NCBI GenBank assembly: GCA_002351955.1
Contig: DEHO01000076.1
Location: 58,028-81,250 of the forward strand
Length of the DNA stretch: 23,223 nt
DNA from: Flavobacteriales bacterium UBA2798
GTDB lineage: Bacteria; Bacteroidota; Bacteroidia; Flavobacteriales_D; UBA2798
Direction of reading: 5' to 3'
The notes under the pieces were generated by a model that had not been told where the DNA came from, did no database searches, and saw only the letters and a program-made list of their open reading frames with translations. The position numbers were made by a program, and so were the translations under genes. Below are positions 1-8,254 of the stretch, one piece after another (position 1 is the first letter of the stretch; the number at the start of each line of letters is the position of its first letter).

Positions 1-1
1 A

Positions 2-376
2 ATGACAATACCTGAAAACACGCTTCGAAAAGATTCTACCTATGAAGTTGGGTTTGAATATTTCTGGACTTCAGGACCAATCGCATTGAACAATGTTGTT
101 ATAATTCAGACTTCATTACCCGAAGGAGGAAATGTGAAATGGATTTATGAAAGATGTTTGTTTTCATTTCCGGTACAGGAATATGGCAAGACTACATTTT
201 GCGCTCAATTCGTTATAGAAGATACCACGCAGAGAATTGACATTGTATTAAAAGGTCCAGATAACAAAGAAGAGTTTGAAGTTGATCATCTCTTTCTAAA
301 GAAACCCAATGTTATCGTATTACGAAAAAATGAAAACTCGGTCTGGACACTTAACAATATTCCATTCCCGAAATAG
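2..376 (+). CDS. C-terminal part of an unrecognised protein (5' truncated)
   Basis: This open frame runs from the left window edge to a TAG stop at 374-376. An ATG lies at 2-4, but the frame is open to the edge, so the real gene probably starts upstream and only its last 124 residues are visible. No membrane segment or signal peptide is seen. Alternating hydrophobic and polar residues and the late segment VDHLFLKKPN resemble a beta-sandwich, as in carbohydrate-binding jelly-roll modules; this is an inference from texture only. I do not recognise the family. The gene converges on the minus-strand glycosyltransferase with no spacer between the two stop codons, and a small hairpin covers the junction. 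Its neighbours suggest, but do not show, a role in surface glycans. Confidence 0.6.
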   Translation: MTIPENTLRKDSTYEVGFEYFWTSGPIALNNVVIIQTSLPEGGNVKWIYERCLFSFPVQEYGKTTFCAQFVIEDTTQRIDIVLKGPDNKEEFEVDHLFLKKPNVIVLRKNENSVWTLNNIPFPK

Positions 377-390
377 TCAGATTGCTGACT
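375..390. terminator. Hairpin over two convergent stop codons, possible bidirectional terminator
   Basis: AGTCAG (375-380), loop ATTG (381-384) and CTGACT (385-390) form a perfect 6-bp stem. A U-G wobble could add one pair at 374/391. On the plus strand a run of five T follows at about 398-402, after the 8-bp palindrome CTGATCAG (389-396). The stem contains the end of the plus-strand stop codon and the whole stop codon of the minus-strand gene. Termination is inferred from structure; the stem is short and the T-run is not directly adjacent. Confidence 0.4.
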
Positions 391-1333
391 GATCAGATTT
401 TTGTACCTCTCCTACTTTACGTTTTATAAAATAAAGCGGTCGTCGTTTACTTTCAGTAAATACACGGGCCAGGTATTCGCCAATTATTCCAATTGAGATC
501 AACTGTATTCCTCCCATAAGTAAAACGACAATAAGCAATGAAGTCCAACCCTCAACCACATTTCCCGATACTTTTGCAATAATTGCATATATAGCATACA
601 ACAAACCGAATCCGGAAGCAATCAGCCCCATATAAAATGAAATACGCAATGGCCGGGAGGAGAACGACGTAACACCATCCCAGGCGAATCGAATCATTCT
701 CCGAAAATTATACTTTGATTTGCCCGAATGCCGCTTATCGGCAGAAAACGGAACAAAACACTGTTCAAAACCCATCCAACTCACTAATCCTCTTGTAAAG
801 CGATCACGTTCGGGAATCTGTAAAAACGCATTTAAGGCTTTACGGGTCATCAATCTGAAATCTGCTGCACCCGGAACAATTGTTACATCCGAAACAAAAT
901 TTATTAATTGATAAAACCCTTTTGCAGTAACATTCTTCAGCACTGTTGCATCTGCTGTTTCTCCTCTGATTGTATTTACAATATCATATCCCTTTTCTGC
1001 TTCAGCAATTAAGGTTGGGATTAATTCAGGCGGGTGCTGCAAATCACCGTCCAATGTAATAATATAGTTTCCTGAAGCATGCTCCAGTCCGGCAGTCAAC
1101 GCAACCTGATGACCAAAATTTCGGGATAAGGAAACTGCTTTCAGTTCAGGAAATTCAACATTTAATTTTTCAATGACATCAAAAGTTCCGTCACTGCTAC
1201 CATCATCCACTAAAATCAACTCATAGCTTGAAGAAATCGTTTTCAAAGCAGCGATTATCCGGTTCACAAGTAAACCAACATTGTCTTTCTCATTGAATAC
1301 CGGAACAACAACTGAAATATCAATACTACCCAT
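377..1333 (-). CDS. GT2-family polyprenyl-phosphate glycosyltransferase (DPM1/GtrB-like)
   Basis: The 318-residue protein is a GT-A-fold family 2 glycosyltransferase followed by two C-terminal membrane spans. Visible motifs are VVPVFNE (9-15), VDDGS (42-46), the metal-binding DGDLQHPPE (95-103), ADFRLM (157-162) and ERDRFTRGL (175-183). Hydrophobic spans lie at about 231-252 and 264-286, followed by a basic tail. This layout and length match GtrB/ArnC/YkcC-type enzymes. These move a sugar from a nucleotide donor to undecaprenyl (polyprenyl) phosphate on the cytoplasmic face, giving a lipid-linked donor for GT-C enzymes. It is the last gene of a ten-gene minus-strand run and lies 14 bp downstream of a GT-C-like gene, which could use its product. 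The sugar cannot be told from sequence. Confidence 0.88.
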   Translation of the reverse strand: MGSIDISVVVPVFNEKDNVGLLVNRIIAALKTISSSYELILVDDGSSDGTFDVIEKLNVEFPELKAVSLSRNFGHQVALTAGLEHASGNYIITLDGDLQHPPELIPTLIAEAEKGYDIVNTIRGETADATVLKNVTAKGFYQLINFVSDVTIVPGAADFRLMTRKALNAFLQIPERDRFTRGLVSWMGFEQCFVPFSADKRHSGKSKYNFRRMIRFAWDGVTSFSSRPLRISFYMGLIASGFGLLYAIYAIIAKVSGNVVEGWTSLLIVVLLMGGIQLISIGIIGEYLARVFTESKRRPLYFIKRKVGEVQKSDQSAI

Positions 1334-1347
1334 TCTAAACTGTTTTA

Positions 1348-2943
1348 TTATTTAACCTGAATACTATCTCCCTCAATGAAAATCCTGTAAATATCTACAG
1401 GAGCATCAGTAGCTTTTGTGTAGATAAATAATCCTTTCCGGATATTCCACTCCCGCATCAAACCTAAAGCATCATTTATGGAAGATTTTGAATGATAATT
1501 TCTTTCAGCATAATACATACACTCCGGTAAAATCCAGGAGTCTACAAAAACCATTTCATCCTCATTTGCATAATGATAAATTGCATTACCCACATTTGAA
1601 GAATAATAATTCAAATTAAGAGGTGAATTTTCATCCATATAATGATTGTAATTCCCCAGTAATTTTGAGAACAAAAAAACTGAAAGCACTGCGGTTGAAA
1701 TGATTTTTACGTTTCGACCAAACGACTGGACGAAATCCAATACTACGGCAGATGAAAATGTCAATAGCAGAATAAAAAATGTACCAGACTTGAGGGTAGA
1801 AAAATCATGTACAGCATTAAAATTAAAGAACAATAACAAATGCAGAATAATTCCCGCAAGTAATACTGCCAAAATAAAATACTGATCTGCAGTGAACCAC
1901 TTTCTCCGGTAAATGGCAATACACAAAGACAAAATCCCTACAACAATCAGTGCCTGTAATGTAAATCGGTAGTTGCGGTCATTATGAACCCTCAGATTCT
2001 TGTAAGATTCAGGATTCGACATGCTAAAGCCGTGTTCAGAACCTTGTTCGCCCGAATAACCACTACGCAACTCATACTTGGTAACTGATACCTTATACAA
2101 ATTGTCAAAACCGGATATGGATGAATATTGATAGACTGTTAATCCTAAAGAAAATCCTGCAGAAAGCAACAAAAGTGTTCCGGAAATAACCCACTTAATT
2201 TGTCTATCTGAAATCCATTTAACAACTGCAATTAAACCAAAAACAAAAGCAACAAATAAGCCCAGCCATTCAGTATAAATGGCAATAAAATTCACCGCAA
2301 AAAACAGAATCCAATGCCATTTTTTATTTCCGAATTCGCTCTTTCGGATTTTTAAAAACAGTAAAAGCTGAACAAACACAAAAAATTGAATCAGCACATC
2401 TACAAAATAAACATTGGAGTGAAACCACAAATTCCCGGCGGAAAAGAGGTAAAACAAATAGCCGATTACAGCTGGCAGGAAAACACCCTCTCTAAACTTT
2501 CTGTTAAAAACAGTAAGCAACAATAAATAAAACACCAAGGCAGTAATGAGATGCAGTGCAAATCCAAATATCTGAATCGATGCAACACTCATAGGCGCTC
2601 CAACAATTTTCAAAGCGTAATAGGGAAGTATAAAAGCAAAAGGAGGATAAGACACGTAGTAAAAATCACCCTTCTTATCCGAAACTCCACCTAAAATGCC
2701 GATACTTTTATTTTGCTCGCCTTCATATATATATACAGGAGAAAAATAATAGTTTTCAGGTCCGCCGCCATGTTCCCAAATTTTTAATGTCAATAAGGTA
2801 TGCGCTGTTATCCATTCATGATGCCTTCCAAGGGGCTGATTGAAATTTGGCATTCGAACATAAACAGAAACTGCAAACGCCAAAAGCAGCAAACCCAAAT
2901 GCAAACCTAAAACAATAGACTTAGGAAAACGTTGCATCACCAT
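1348..2943 (-). CDS. Multi-spanning membrane protein, putative GT-C glycosyltransferase
   Basis: The 531-residue integral membrane protein has roughly ten to eleven hydrophobic spans, the first at about 10-29, and a soluble C-terminal region from about residue 430. After the first span the predicted periplasmic loop carries GRHHEW (39-44). GT-C glycosyltransferases (PMT/GT39-like) keep an acidic catalytic residue in this loop, so E43 is a candidate; this is inference by position. GT-C enzymes use polyprenyl-phosphate sugars, which fits the GT2 gene 14 bp downstream. The upstream FAD-oxidoreductase gene is 54 bp away, the largest gap in this run. The start may be ATG at 2943 or the third codon, ATG at 2937; both are in frame and neither has a clear Shine-Dalgarno sequence. 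An O-antigen-ligase-like or other membrane role cannot be excluded. Confidence 0.75.
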   Translation of the reverse strand: MVMQRFPKSIVLGLHLGLLLLAFAVSVYVRMPNFNQPLGRHHEWITAHTLLTLKIWEHGGGPENYYFSPVYIYEGEQNKSIGILGGVSDKKGDFYYVSYPPFAFILPYYALKIVGAPMSVASIQIFGFALHLITALVFYLLLLTVFNRKFREGVFLPAVIGYLFYLFSAGNLWFHSNVYFVDVLIQFFVFVQLLLFLKIRKSEFGNKKWHWILFFAVNFIAIYTEWLGLFVAFVFGLIAVVKWISDRQIKWVISGTLLLLSAGFSLGLTVYQYSSISGFDNLYKVSVTKYELRSGYSGEQGSEHGFSMSNPESYKNLRVHNDRNYRFTLQALIVVGILSLCIAIYRRKWFTADQYFILAVLLAGIILHLLLFFNFNAVHDFSTLKSGTFFILLLTFSSAVVLDFVQSFGRNVKIISTAVLSVFLFSKLLGNYNHYMDENSPLNLNYYSSNVGNAIYHYANEDEMVFVDSWILPECMYYAERNYHSKSSINDALGLMREWNIRKGLFIYTKATDAPVDIYRIFIEGDSIQVK

Positions 2944-2997
2944 ATTGCAGGTTGGCCGGGTTTAAGTTTATTATTGGTTTCTAAAGCGAAACAAAAA

Positions 2998-4425
2998 TTA
3001 TTCAGATGAAAGTCCTGTAGCAGTAATGGTCGATTTTTCCTGGTAATCTTCATAATCTGTATTAATCTCCCAAAGATTATGATTAGTTCCCTTTACAATA
3101 TTTTCGGCTGCCATTAAGCCCATTAGAATGCTATGATCCTGGTTGTTGTATTTAAACGCACCATAACGACCAATTACATGCAGATTCTTTAAGGTGGTGA
3201 GGTAATCTTCAACAGGCTTTAAATTGTCTTTATAACCCCGTGAATAAACCGGATAACAACGTGGGATTTTATAAACGAAACCATCCGAAATCTTTGCATT
3301 ACCAATTAATCCTGTTTTCAGTAATTCCTGGGTACCCAATTCGATCAATTTTTCGTTGGAATCATTCCACATCTGATCTTCATTGTAACACCAATATTCG
3401 ATCGCAATTATGCATGAATCCTTACCACAATTAATCTCCGGAACCCAGTTTCTGAAATTGGTAATTCGCCCCATCTGCAAATCGGATGCATGAACATACA
3501 ACCAGTTATCCGGAAAAAGATTCTTTGCTTCAACATTAAGAAAGACAATGATAGTATTTCTATAAGTTAATGCATTTACCTTCTCGCGAATAGTATCAGG
3601 AACATCGGGAAGGCGGGATACCATCAATGAAAACGGCATTGATGAAATTGTTTCATCGTACTTTTCGGTAGAACCATTTTCCAACTCAACAGCAATGGCT
3701 CCTCCGTTTTGGGTGAGTACACGTTTTACAGGTGAGTTAAGAATTACTTTTCCGCCATTCGCATTTACAAATTGTTCCATTCGCTCATAGATCATACCCG
3801 TTCCACCTGTTGGGTAGGCGAATTGATCGACAAGCGTTTTATGTTTATTGCCTTTTCCTCCTACAACAGCATTTTTTACAGCCTCCCATAACGAAAGTTT
3901 TTTTATTCGTTGAGCAGCGAAATCTGCATCAAGTTCATGACAGGGAATTCCCCACAATTTTTCAGTATAGGTTTTAAAAAAAATGCTGTATAATTTTTTT
4001 CCAAATCGGGAAGTCACCCATGTTTCAAACGAGCCATCCGGTTTTGTAGGTGAAACCCGTTCTTTCATATAGCTGGCCATGCAAACAGTTGCAGTACCTA
4101 TACCGAGTTTAAAAAGCGCATCAAATGGTTTTAGCGGGTAGTAGAAAAATTTCTTTTTATAGTAAATCCGTGTAAGGCGATCTACCATTTTATAATCCTT
4201 CCCGGCAACTTCCAGCCAGAGTTTATTCACCCTTGTATCGTTACTGAAAAAACGATGCGGACCAATATCAACCTTTTGTCCCCACAACTCTATTGTTTGA
4301 GCAAGTCCGCCTACTCTTGGACCAGCTTCGTAAACATGCACTTCTACTCCTGCTTTTGCAAGTTCATAGGCTGCTGTGATTCCTGCAGGACCGGCACCAA
4401 TAACTGCGACTTTTTTCTTACTCAT
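2998..4425 (-). CDS. FAD-dependent oxidoreductase (HemY/amine-oxidase-like)
   Basis: The 475-residue soluble flavoprotein opens with a Rossmann dinucleotide-binding motif, GAGPAG (10-15), and the ribose-binding acidic residue E33 in VYEAG. It continues with GGLAQT (39-44) and a conserved-looking GPHRFFS (55-61). A C-terminal FAD contact region (IGRYGAFKYNNQDHS, then GLMAAENI) is typical of this superfamily. It belongs broadly with protoporphyrinogen-oxidase-like, amine-oxidase and UDP-galactopyranose-mutase-like proteins. Relatives often sit in polysaccharide clusters, and here it lies among glycosyltransferase-like genes, so a sugar or lipid-carrier substrate is more likely than haem synthesis. 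Its start overlaps the upstream membrane-protein gene by 8 bp (4418-4425), suggesting translational coupling. The exact reaction is unknown. Confidence 0.8.
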   Translation of the reverse strand: MSKKKVAVIGAGPAGITAAYELAKAGVEVHVYEAGPRVGGLAQTIELWGQKVDIGPHRFFSNDTRVNKLWLEVAGKDYKMVDRLTRIYYKKKFFYYPLKPFDALFKLGIGTATVCMASYMKERVSPTKPDGSFETWVTSRFGKKLYSIFFKTYTEKLWGIPCHELDADFAAQRIKKLSLWEAVKNAVVGGKGNKHKTLVDQFAYPTGGTGMIYERMEQFVNANGGKVILNSPVKRVLTQNGGAIAVELENGSTEKYDETISSMPFSLMVSRLPDVPDTIREKVNALTYRNTIIVFLNVEAKNLFPDNWLYVHASDLQMGRITNFRNWVPEINCGKDSCIIAIEYWCYNEDQMWNDSNEKLIELGTQELLKTGLIGNAKISDGFVYKIPRCYPVYSRGYKDNLKPVEDYLTTLKNLHVIGRYGAFKYNNQDHSILMGLMAAENIVKGTNHNLWEINTDYEDYQEKSTITATGLSSE

Positions 4426-6010
4426 TTGGTCTTAAAGAATATAATCTACAAACTTGGGAAGAATATTTCAAAACATAGTTCTTTTCGATGAATAAATTCA
4501 AATCACTTTCACAGGGAAAAATATGGCTGGATTCCTGGATAAATATATGATCCGGAACAAACTTGCCTGAATACAAGGCAGGTGCAAGCTCATTACAGAA
4601 CCATTCCCGATGCCGGGGTGGAAAAGCAGCCAATGGAGATTGATTTGCATCACTTAGCGGAAAATAGCCATGCCATACTTCGTAATTCTCCAAAACTACA
4701 ACAGGTTTATCTGCCCCAAGGAGCATTGGATGATTTACAGTAAGCCAATTATCACCCCTATTCACCGGCAAAACAACGTCGCCCGGAGCAATAAATTGTG
4801 CTGCCCTTTCAATTTCTCCTGCAAGTTCTCGTTGGTATTTAGATTGGCTTGATAGCTCAGTCGCTTTAAAATAGGTTATGGCCAAAACTGCAATGGGAAA
4901 CAAATTCCGTGCCCATGATGGAGTATTTCCCAAACAAAGCCAAATTGCAAGGAATAGAGCATGAAAAGTCAGTAATCGTGTCGTAACCATTCCGCCTTTT
5001 GTATCGCTATCGGGGAGGATAAAAACAAGTAATAAAACCAATACAGAGGCGATAAAAAAAACATCTTTAAGCCGAATATCCTTAACTGCACCTTTCCACT
5101 GATATATTCTACTGATAATGGTCAAAAGTGTAACACTGTACAACATTATGGTAATCGACCGGGTATAAACTAATTCTGAAAACCCAAATCCTATTAAGTA
5201 CTGCCCATCAATAATAAATTGAAGAATTTCAGAAAAGCTTAAATACTGATAATTATCGCTACCAAATTTTTGCTGGTAAATGTAAACCAGAATTATAAAT
5301 GGCAGATGAGGAATAAGAATCAGAACTTGTTTCCGAAAATAAATTTTAGAGGATAACACAATAGCATACTTTCCTGCTTCCAGGGCATGGAATGCTATAA
5401 TTCCAGCAGATATCAATGCAAGAACGGGAAGTGCAGATAAATGTGAGAAATAGGTCAAACCCGATAAAATGAAAATCATAAAAATTCGTCCGGGATCAAG
5501 CCGTGAAATTGATCGTTGCAAATACCCGATAGAAAGCAATAAAAAAACTACTGAAAAGCAAAAATTATACGATCCGTAATAAAAAAACATTCCAAAGCAT
5601 ACCGGCAGAATCAATAGCGAATGGGCGTTATTGTAATTATCAAATGATCTCAGCAAGTAGCGAAATGAAAACACCATTGCTATCAATATCACGAACAAAG
5701 TCGCTTTTTCTGCAGCTGCACCATTTAAAAAAAATGAAAACACCATCATCACAAAATGGCCAGTCCAGTTTGGCTGAGGAAAGGTTGTAAACTTATAATA
5801 TCCGCCAATTCCAGCCGGATCTCCACTTATCAAAGCTGTCATGATTCTCGCATTCCCAACATGTGCAGGACCATCGAATGTCATGAACCATCGATGCTCA
5901 AATAAAATTCCCGACATCAAGGCAATCCCAAGGAATAAAAGCAAAATTTCAAACCAATAATGGTAGGGATGGTTTTGCTTAAAAATCCGTGCATTGCTCT
6001 TAGCAGGCAT
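4418..6010 (-). CDS. Multi-spanning membrane protein of unknown family, tandem paralogue A
   Basis: The 530-residue protein has many hydrophobic spans over about residues 20-400 and a soluble C-terminal region of roughly 130 residues. It is a paralogue of the next gene upstream (6016-7572). Both share, in the same order, an Asp-containing DGPAH after the first span (46-50 here), NW-GHF, an AEK segment, YYG-YNFC, HLS, LPDSD-(K/R)GG, LPV-R, VLENYE and YFPL, and a late PCES. The topology, an acidic residue in the first outer loop, and glycan neighbours suggest a GT-C-type glycosyltransferase. That is inference: no family-defining motif is certain. It lies 5 bp downstream of its paralogue and overlaps the FAD-oxidoreductase gene by 8 bp. 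Confidence 0.75.
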   Translation of the reverse strand: MPAKSNARIFKQNHPYHYWFEILLLFLGIALMSGILFEHRWFMTFDGPAHVGNARIMTALISGDPAGIGGYYKFTTFPQPNWTGHFVMMVFSFFLNGAAAEKATLFVILIAMVFSFRYLLRSFDNYNNAHSLLILPVCFGMFFYYGSYNFCFSVVFLLLSIGYLQRSISRLDPGRIFMIFILSGLTYFSHLSALPVLALISAGIIAFHALEAGKYAIVLSSKIYFRKQVLILIPHLPFIILVYIYQQKFGSDNYQYLSFSEILQFIIDGQYLIGFGFSELVYTRSITIMLYSVTLLTIISRIYQWKGAVKDIRLKDVFFIASVLVLLLVFILPDSDTKGGMVTTRLLTFHALFLAIWLCLGNTPSWARNLFPIAVLAITYFKATELSSQSKYQRELAGEIERAAQFIAPGDVVLPVNRGDNWLTVNHPMLLGADKPVVVLENYEVWHGYFPLSDANQSPLAAFPPRHREWFCNELAPALYSGKFVPDHIFIQESSHIFPCESDLNLFIEKNYVLKYSSQVCRLYSLRPNE

Positions 6011-6015
6011 ATCAA

Positions 6016-7572
6016 TTATTTAAGTTGATGAAGCTTAACAAATTTTCCAGAATAAATTGGCTTAAACAAACTATCTGAATATTCTTTAAAAACTGATTCA
6101 CATGGATATTCAAAATTAAGATCTGTTCCAAATTCTAAAAGATACTGTACAGAAAAAATTCCTGAATTCAATTTGGAAATAACATCAGAACAATAAGTTT
6201 CTTTTGAGTAAGAATAAACTACATTCTGAGGAAGATTTTCAGAATACCTCAACGGGAAATAATCCTGTGGCGCCTCGTAATTTTCCAAAACAACACACGA
6301 TTTATCAGCGCATATATAATTGCTCATATGAGCCGTAAGCCAATCCCAGTCGGCAGGCCTGTGCACCGGAAGAATAACACTTCCTTCGTTCACAAATGTT
6401 GAAGCCTGACCCATTTCATTTGCGATTTCATTTAACACTCGTTGTGAACCCAATCGCATCCGAATGTGTAAAACTGAAAGGATCAAAAAAGCTGAAATCA
6501 AACTTAGCTGGAGAATTCCCTGCATTTTTTGAGTTCCCAGCCATGCAACCAAAAACATAAAGCTGATCAATACCAGACGCAAGGTCATATACCCACCTCT
6601 TGAATCACTGTCGGGAAGCAAAAAACTTAGCGCAATAACAACGACCCCTATCACCAATAAAAAGTCACTCTTATCAAAGAATTTACGTCTTATGCTACGG
6701 TAAAGCAAAACACCAAACACACCACCTGCAAGTAAAAGAACAAGTTTTCCTGTCCAAATCACCTCAGATTGCCCATACGCAATCAGAGGTGTTCCTGAAA
6801 TGAAATAATCGAAAATCTCGCTGGCACTTTTATAAGATAATTCGCCGTCGTTGTGATGACCTAACCAATAAATGAGAAACAATGAAAAGGCGGGCAAACA
6901 CGCAACAGTTATAAAAAGTGAACTCCGAACCTCATTCAAGAAAAACGGTGAACGTGTAAATAACTTTTGTAGCAACCGAAACAACACAAATGCAAATAAG
7001 AATATTCCAACTATTATAAACCCACTTAAATGAGCGAAAAAGGACAAGAGTAAAAGAATACTTAATTGAAAATACCTTTTTAAAGTCCATTTTTCAATGT
7101 TTCGAACAACAAATCCGCTGATCCAAAAAACAAAAATGAGCGATAGACAAAAATTATAAAAACCGTAATAGAGAAATGTATTAAATACAAAAGGAATTGA
7201 CAGCAATGCCAACAACCCATTCGCCGGATTGAAGGATTGGATCAAATACCTCAATGAAAAAACCATTCCAAATAAATACAGACTGAGCAGTAATTTTTCT
7301 GCGGTGCTACCAGAGAAGAATAATTTAAATACCAAAAGCAAGAAGTGTCCAAGCCAGTTTGGAACAAAATCACTATTCCAGGAATAGTACGAATCAACCA
7401 GTGGATTATTTCCAAACAGTTTTCCTGCGATCAATTCCGCATTGTAAACATGGGCAGGGCCATCGATGGTTACAAAATGACCCAGGAAAAAAAAAGAAGA
7501 CGCAAAAAGAAGGGAAACCGAAAATAAAACTAACGACTCATTTCGAAAAAGGAATGTTACAATCCGGTTCAT
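6016..7572 (-). CDS. Multi-spanning membrane protein of unknown family, tandem paralogue B
   Basis: The 518-residue integral membrane protein has about ten spans and a C-terminal soluble domain from about residue 385. Its first predicted outer loop contains IDGPAH (36-41), with D37 as a possible catalytic or binding residue. Further shared blocks with paralogue A are NWLGHF, the STAEK segment, LYYGFYNFC, AHLS, LLPDSDSRGG, ILPVHR, VVLENYE and YFPLRY, ending with a PCES block. Shared order along the whole length points to tandem duplication followed by strong divergence. It begins 4 bp after the CoA-transferase subunit B gene and ends 5 bp before paralogue A, so the three are probably cotranscribed. 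A GT-C glycosyltransferase function is plausible but not shown. Confidence 0.75.
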   Translation of the reverse strand: MNRIVTFLFRNESLVLFSVSLLFASSFFFLGHFVTIDGPAHVYNAELIAGKLFGNNPLVDSYYSWNSDFVPNWLGHFLLLVFKLFFSGSTAEKLLLSLYLFGMVFSLRYLIQSFNPANGLLALLSIPFVFNTFLYYGFYNFCLSLIFVFWISGFVVRNIEKWTLKRYFQLSILLLLSFFAHLSGFIIVGIFLFAFVLFRLLQKLFTRSPFFLNEVRSSLFITVACLPAFSLFLIYWLGHHNDGELSYKSASEIFDYFISGTPLIAYGQSEVIWTGKLVLLLAGGVFGVLLYRSIRRKFFDKSDFLLVIGVVVIALSFLLPDSDSRGGYMTLRLVLISFMFLVAWLGTQKMQGILQLSLISAFLILSVLHIRMRLGSQRVLNEIANEMGQASTFVNEGSVILPVHRPADWDWLTAHMSNYICADKSCVVLENYEAPQDYFPLRYSENLPQNVVYSYSKETYCSDVISKLNSGIFSVQYLLEFGTDLNFEYPCESVFKEYSDSLFKPIYSGKFVKLHQLK

Positions 7573-7576
7573 TCGT

Positions 7577-8236
7577 TTAAAACTTCATTTCCGGAACATC
7601 GCCTTCCACGATCAAACGGCCTATTGTTTTTTGTTTGATTTCGTCGACACTTACACCTGGAGCGCGTTCAATCAATCGAAAACCATCATTGGGAGTTACC
7701 TCCAGTACGGCAAGTTCAGTTACAATTTTCTTTACGCAGCGAACGCCGGTAATCGGGAGTGTACAGGCCGGTAATAATTTAGATTCTCCTTTAGGATTGA
7801 CGTGTTGCATTGCAACGATGATGTTTTTTGCAGAAGCAACCAGATCCATTGCTCCACCCATCCCCTTCACCATTTTCCCGGGTATCTTCCAGTTTGCAAT
7901 ATCTCCATTATCGGCAACTTCCATTGCACCCAAAATGGTGAGATCCACTTTACCTGCACGGATCATTCCGAAACTAAGCGCTGAATCAAAAAAGGCAGAT
8001 CCCGGAACAGTTGTAATGGTTTGTTTACCTGCATTGATCAGATCAGGATCTTCTTCGCCTTCGAATGGAAAAGGACCAATCCCCAACAATCCGTTCTCTG
8101 ATTGCAAAACAACATTTACTCCATCCGGAATATAATTTGCAACCAAAGTAGGGATTCCGATTCCCAGGTTCACGTACATACCATCGCGGACTTCGCGGGC
8201 AATACGTTGTGCTATTTGATTCTTATCGAGTGCCAT
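7577..8236 (-). CDS. scoB: 3-oxoacid CoA-transferase subunit B
   Basis: This 219-residue protein is the catalytic beta subunit of a class I CoA-transferase (succinyl-CoA:3-ketoacid type, SCOT). Visible features are NLGIGIPTLVANYIP (23-37) and SENGLLGIGP with the family's catalytic Glu at E47, which forms the acyl-CoA thioester intermediate. Length is normal for the family. With ScoA, encoded 18 bp upstream, it would move CoA between succinyl-CoA and acetoacetate or another 3-oxoacid in the cytoplasm. Substrate choice within the family (acetoacetate, 3-oxoadipate and others) cannot be settled from motifs alone. It is 4 bp upstream of the first paralogous membrane-protein gene, an arrangement with no obvious metabolic link. 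Confidence 0.93.
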   Translation of the reverse strand: MALDKNQIAQRIAREVRDGMYVNLGIGIPTLVANYIPDGVNVVLQSENGLLGIGPFPFEGEEDPDLINAGKQTITTVPGSAFFDSALSFGMIRAGKVDLTILGAMEVADNGDIANWKIPGKMVKGMGGAMDLVASAKNIIVAMQHVNPKGESKLLPACTLPITGVRCVKKIVTELAVLEVTPNDGFRLIERAPGVSVDEIKQKTIGRLIVEGDVPEMKF

Positions 8237-8254
8237 TTTTGTAAAGTGTTTGTA

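Noticed and set aside
2944..2997. Possible internal promoter between the FAD-oxidoreductase and GT-C genes
   Set aside because: A TTTG is followed by TAAACTTA, which has two mismatches in the conserved positions and is not convincing.
7635..8135. A 166-codon plus-strand frame
   Set aside because: It lies wholly antisense to scoB, whose motifs are clear; the translated product shows no domain.
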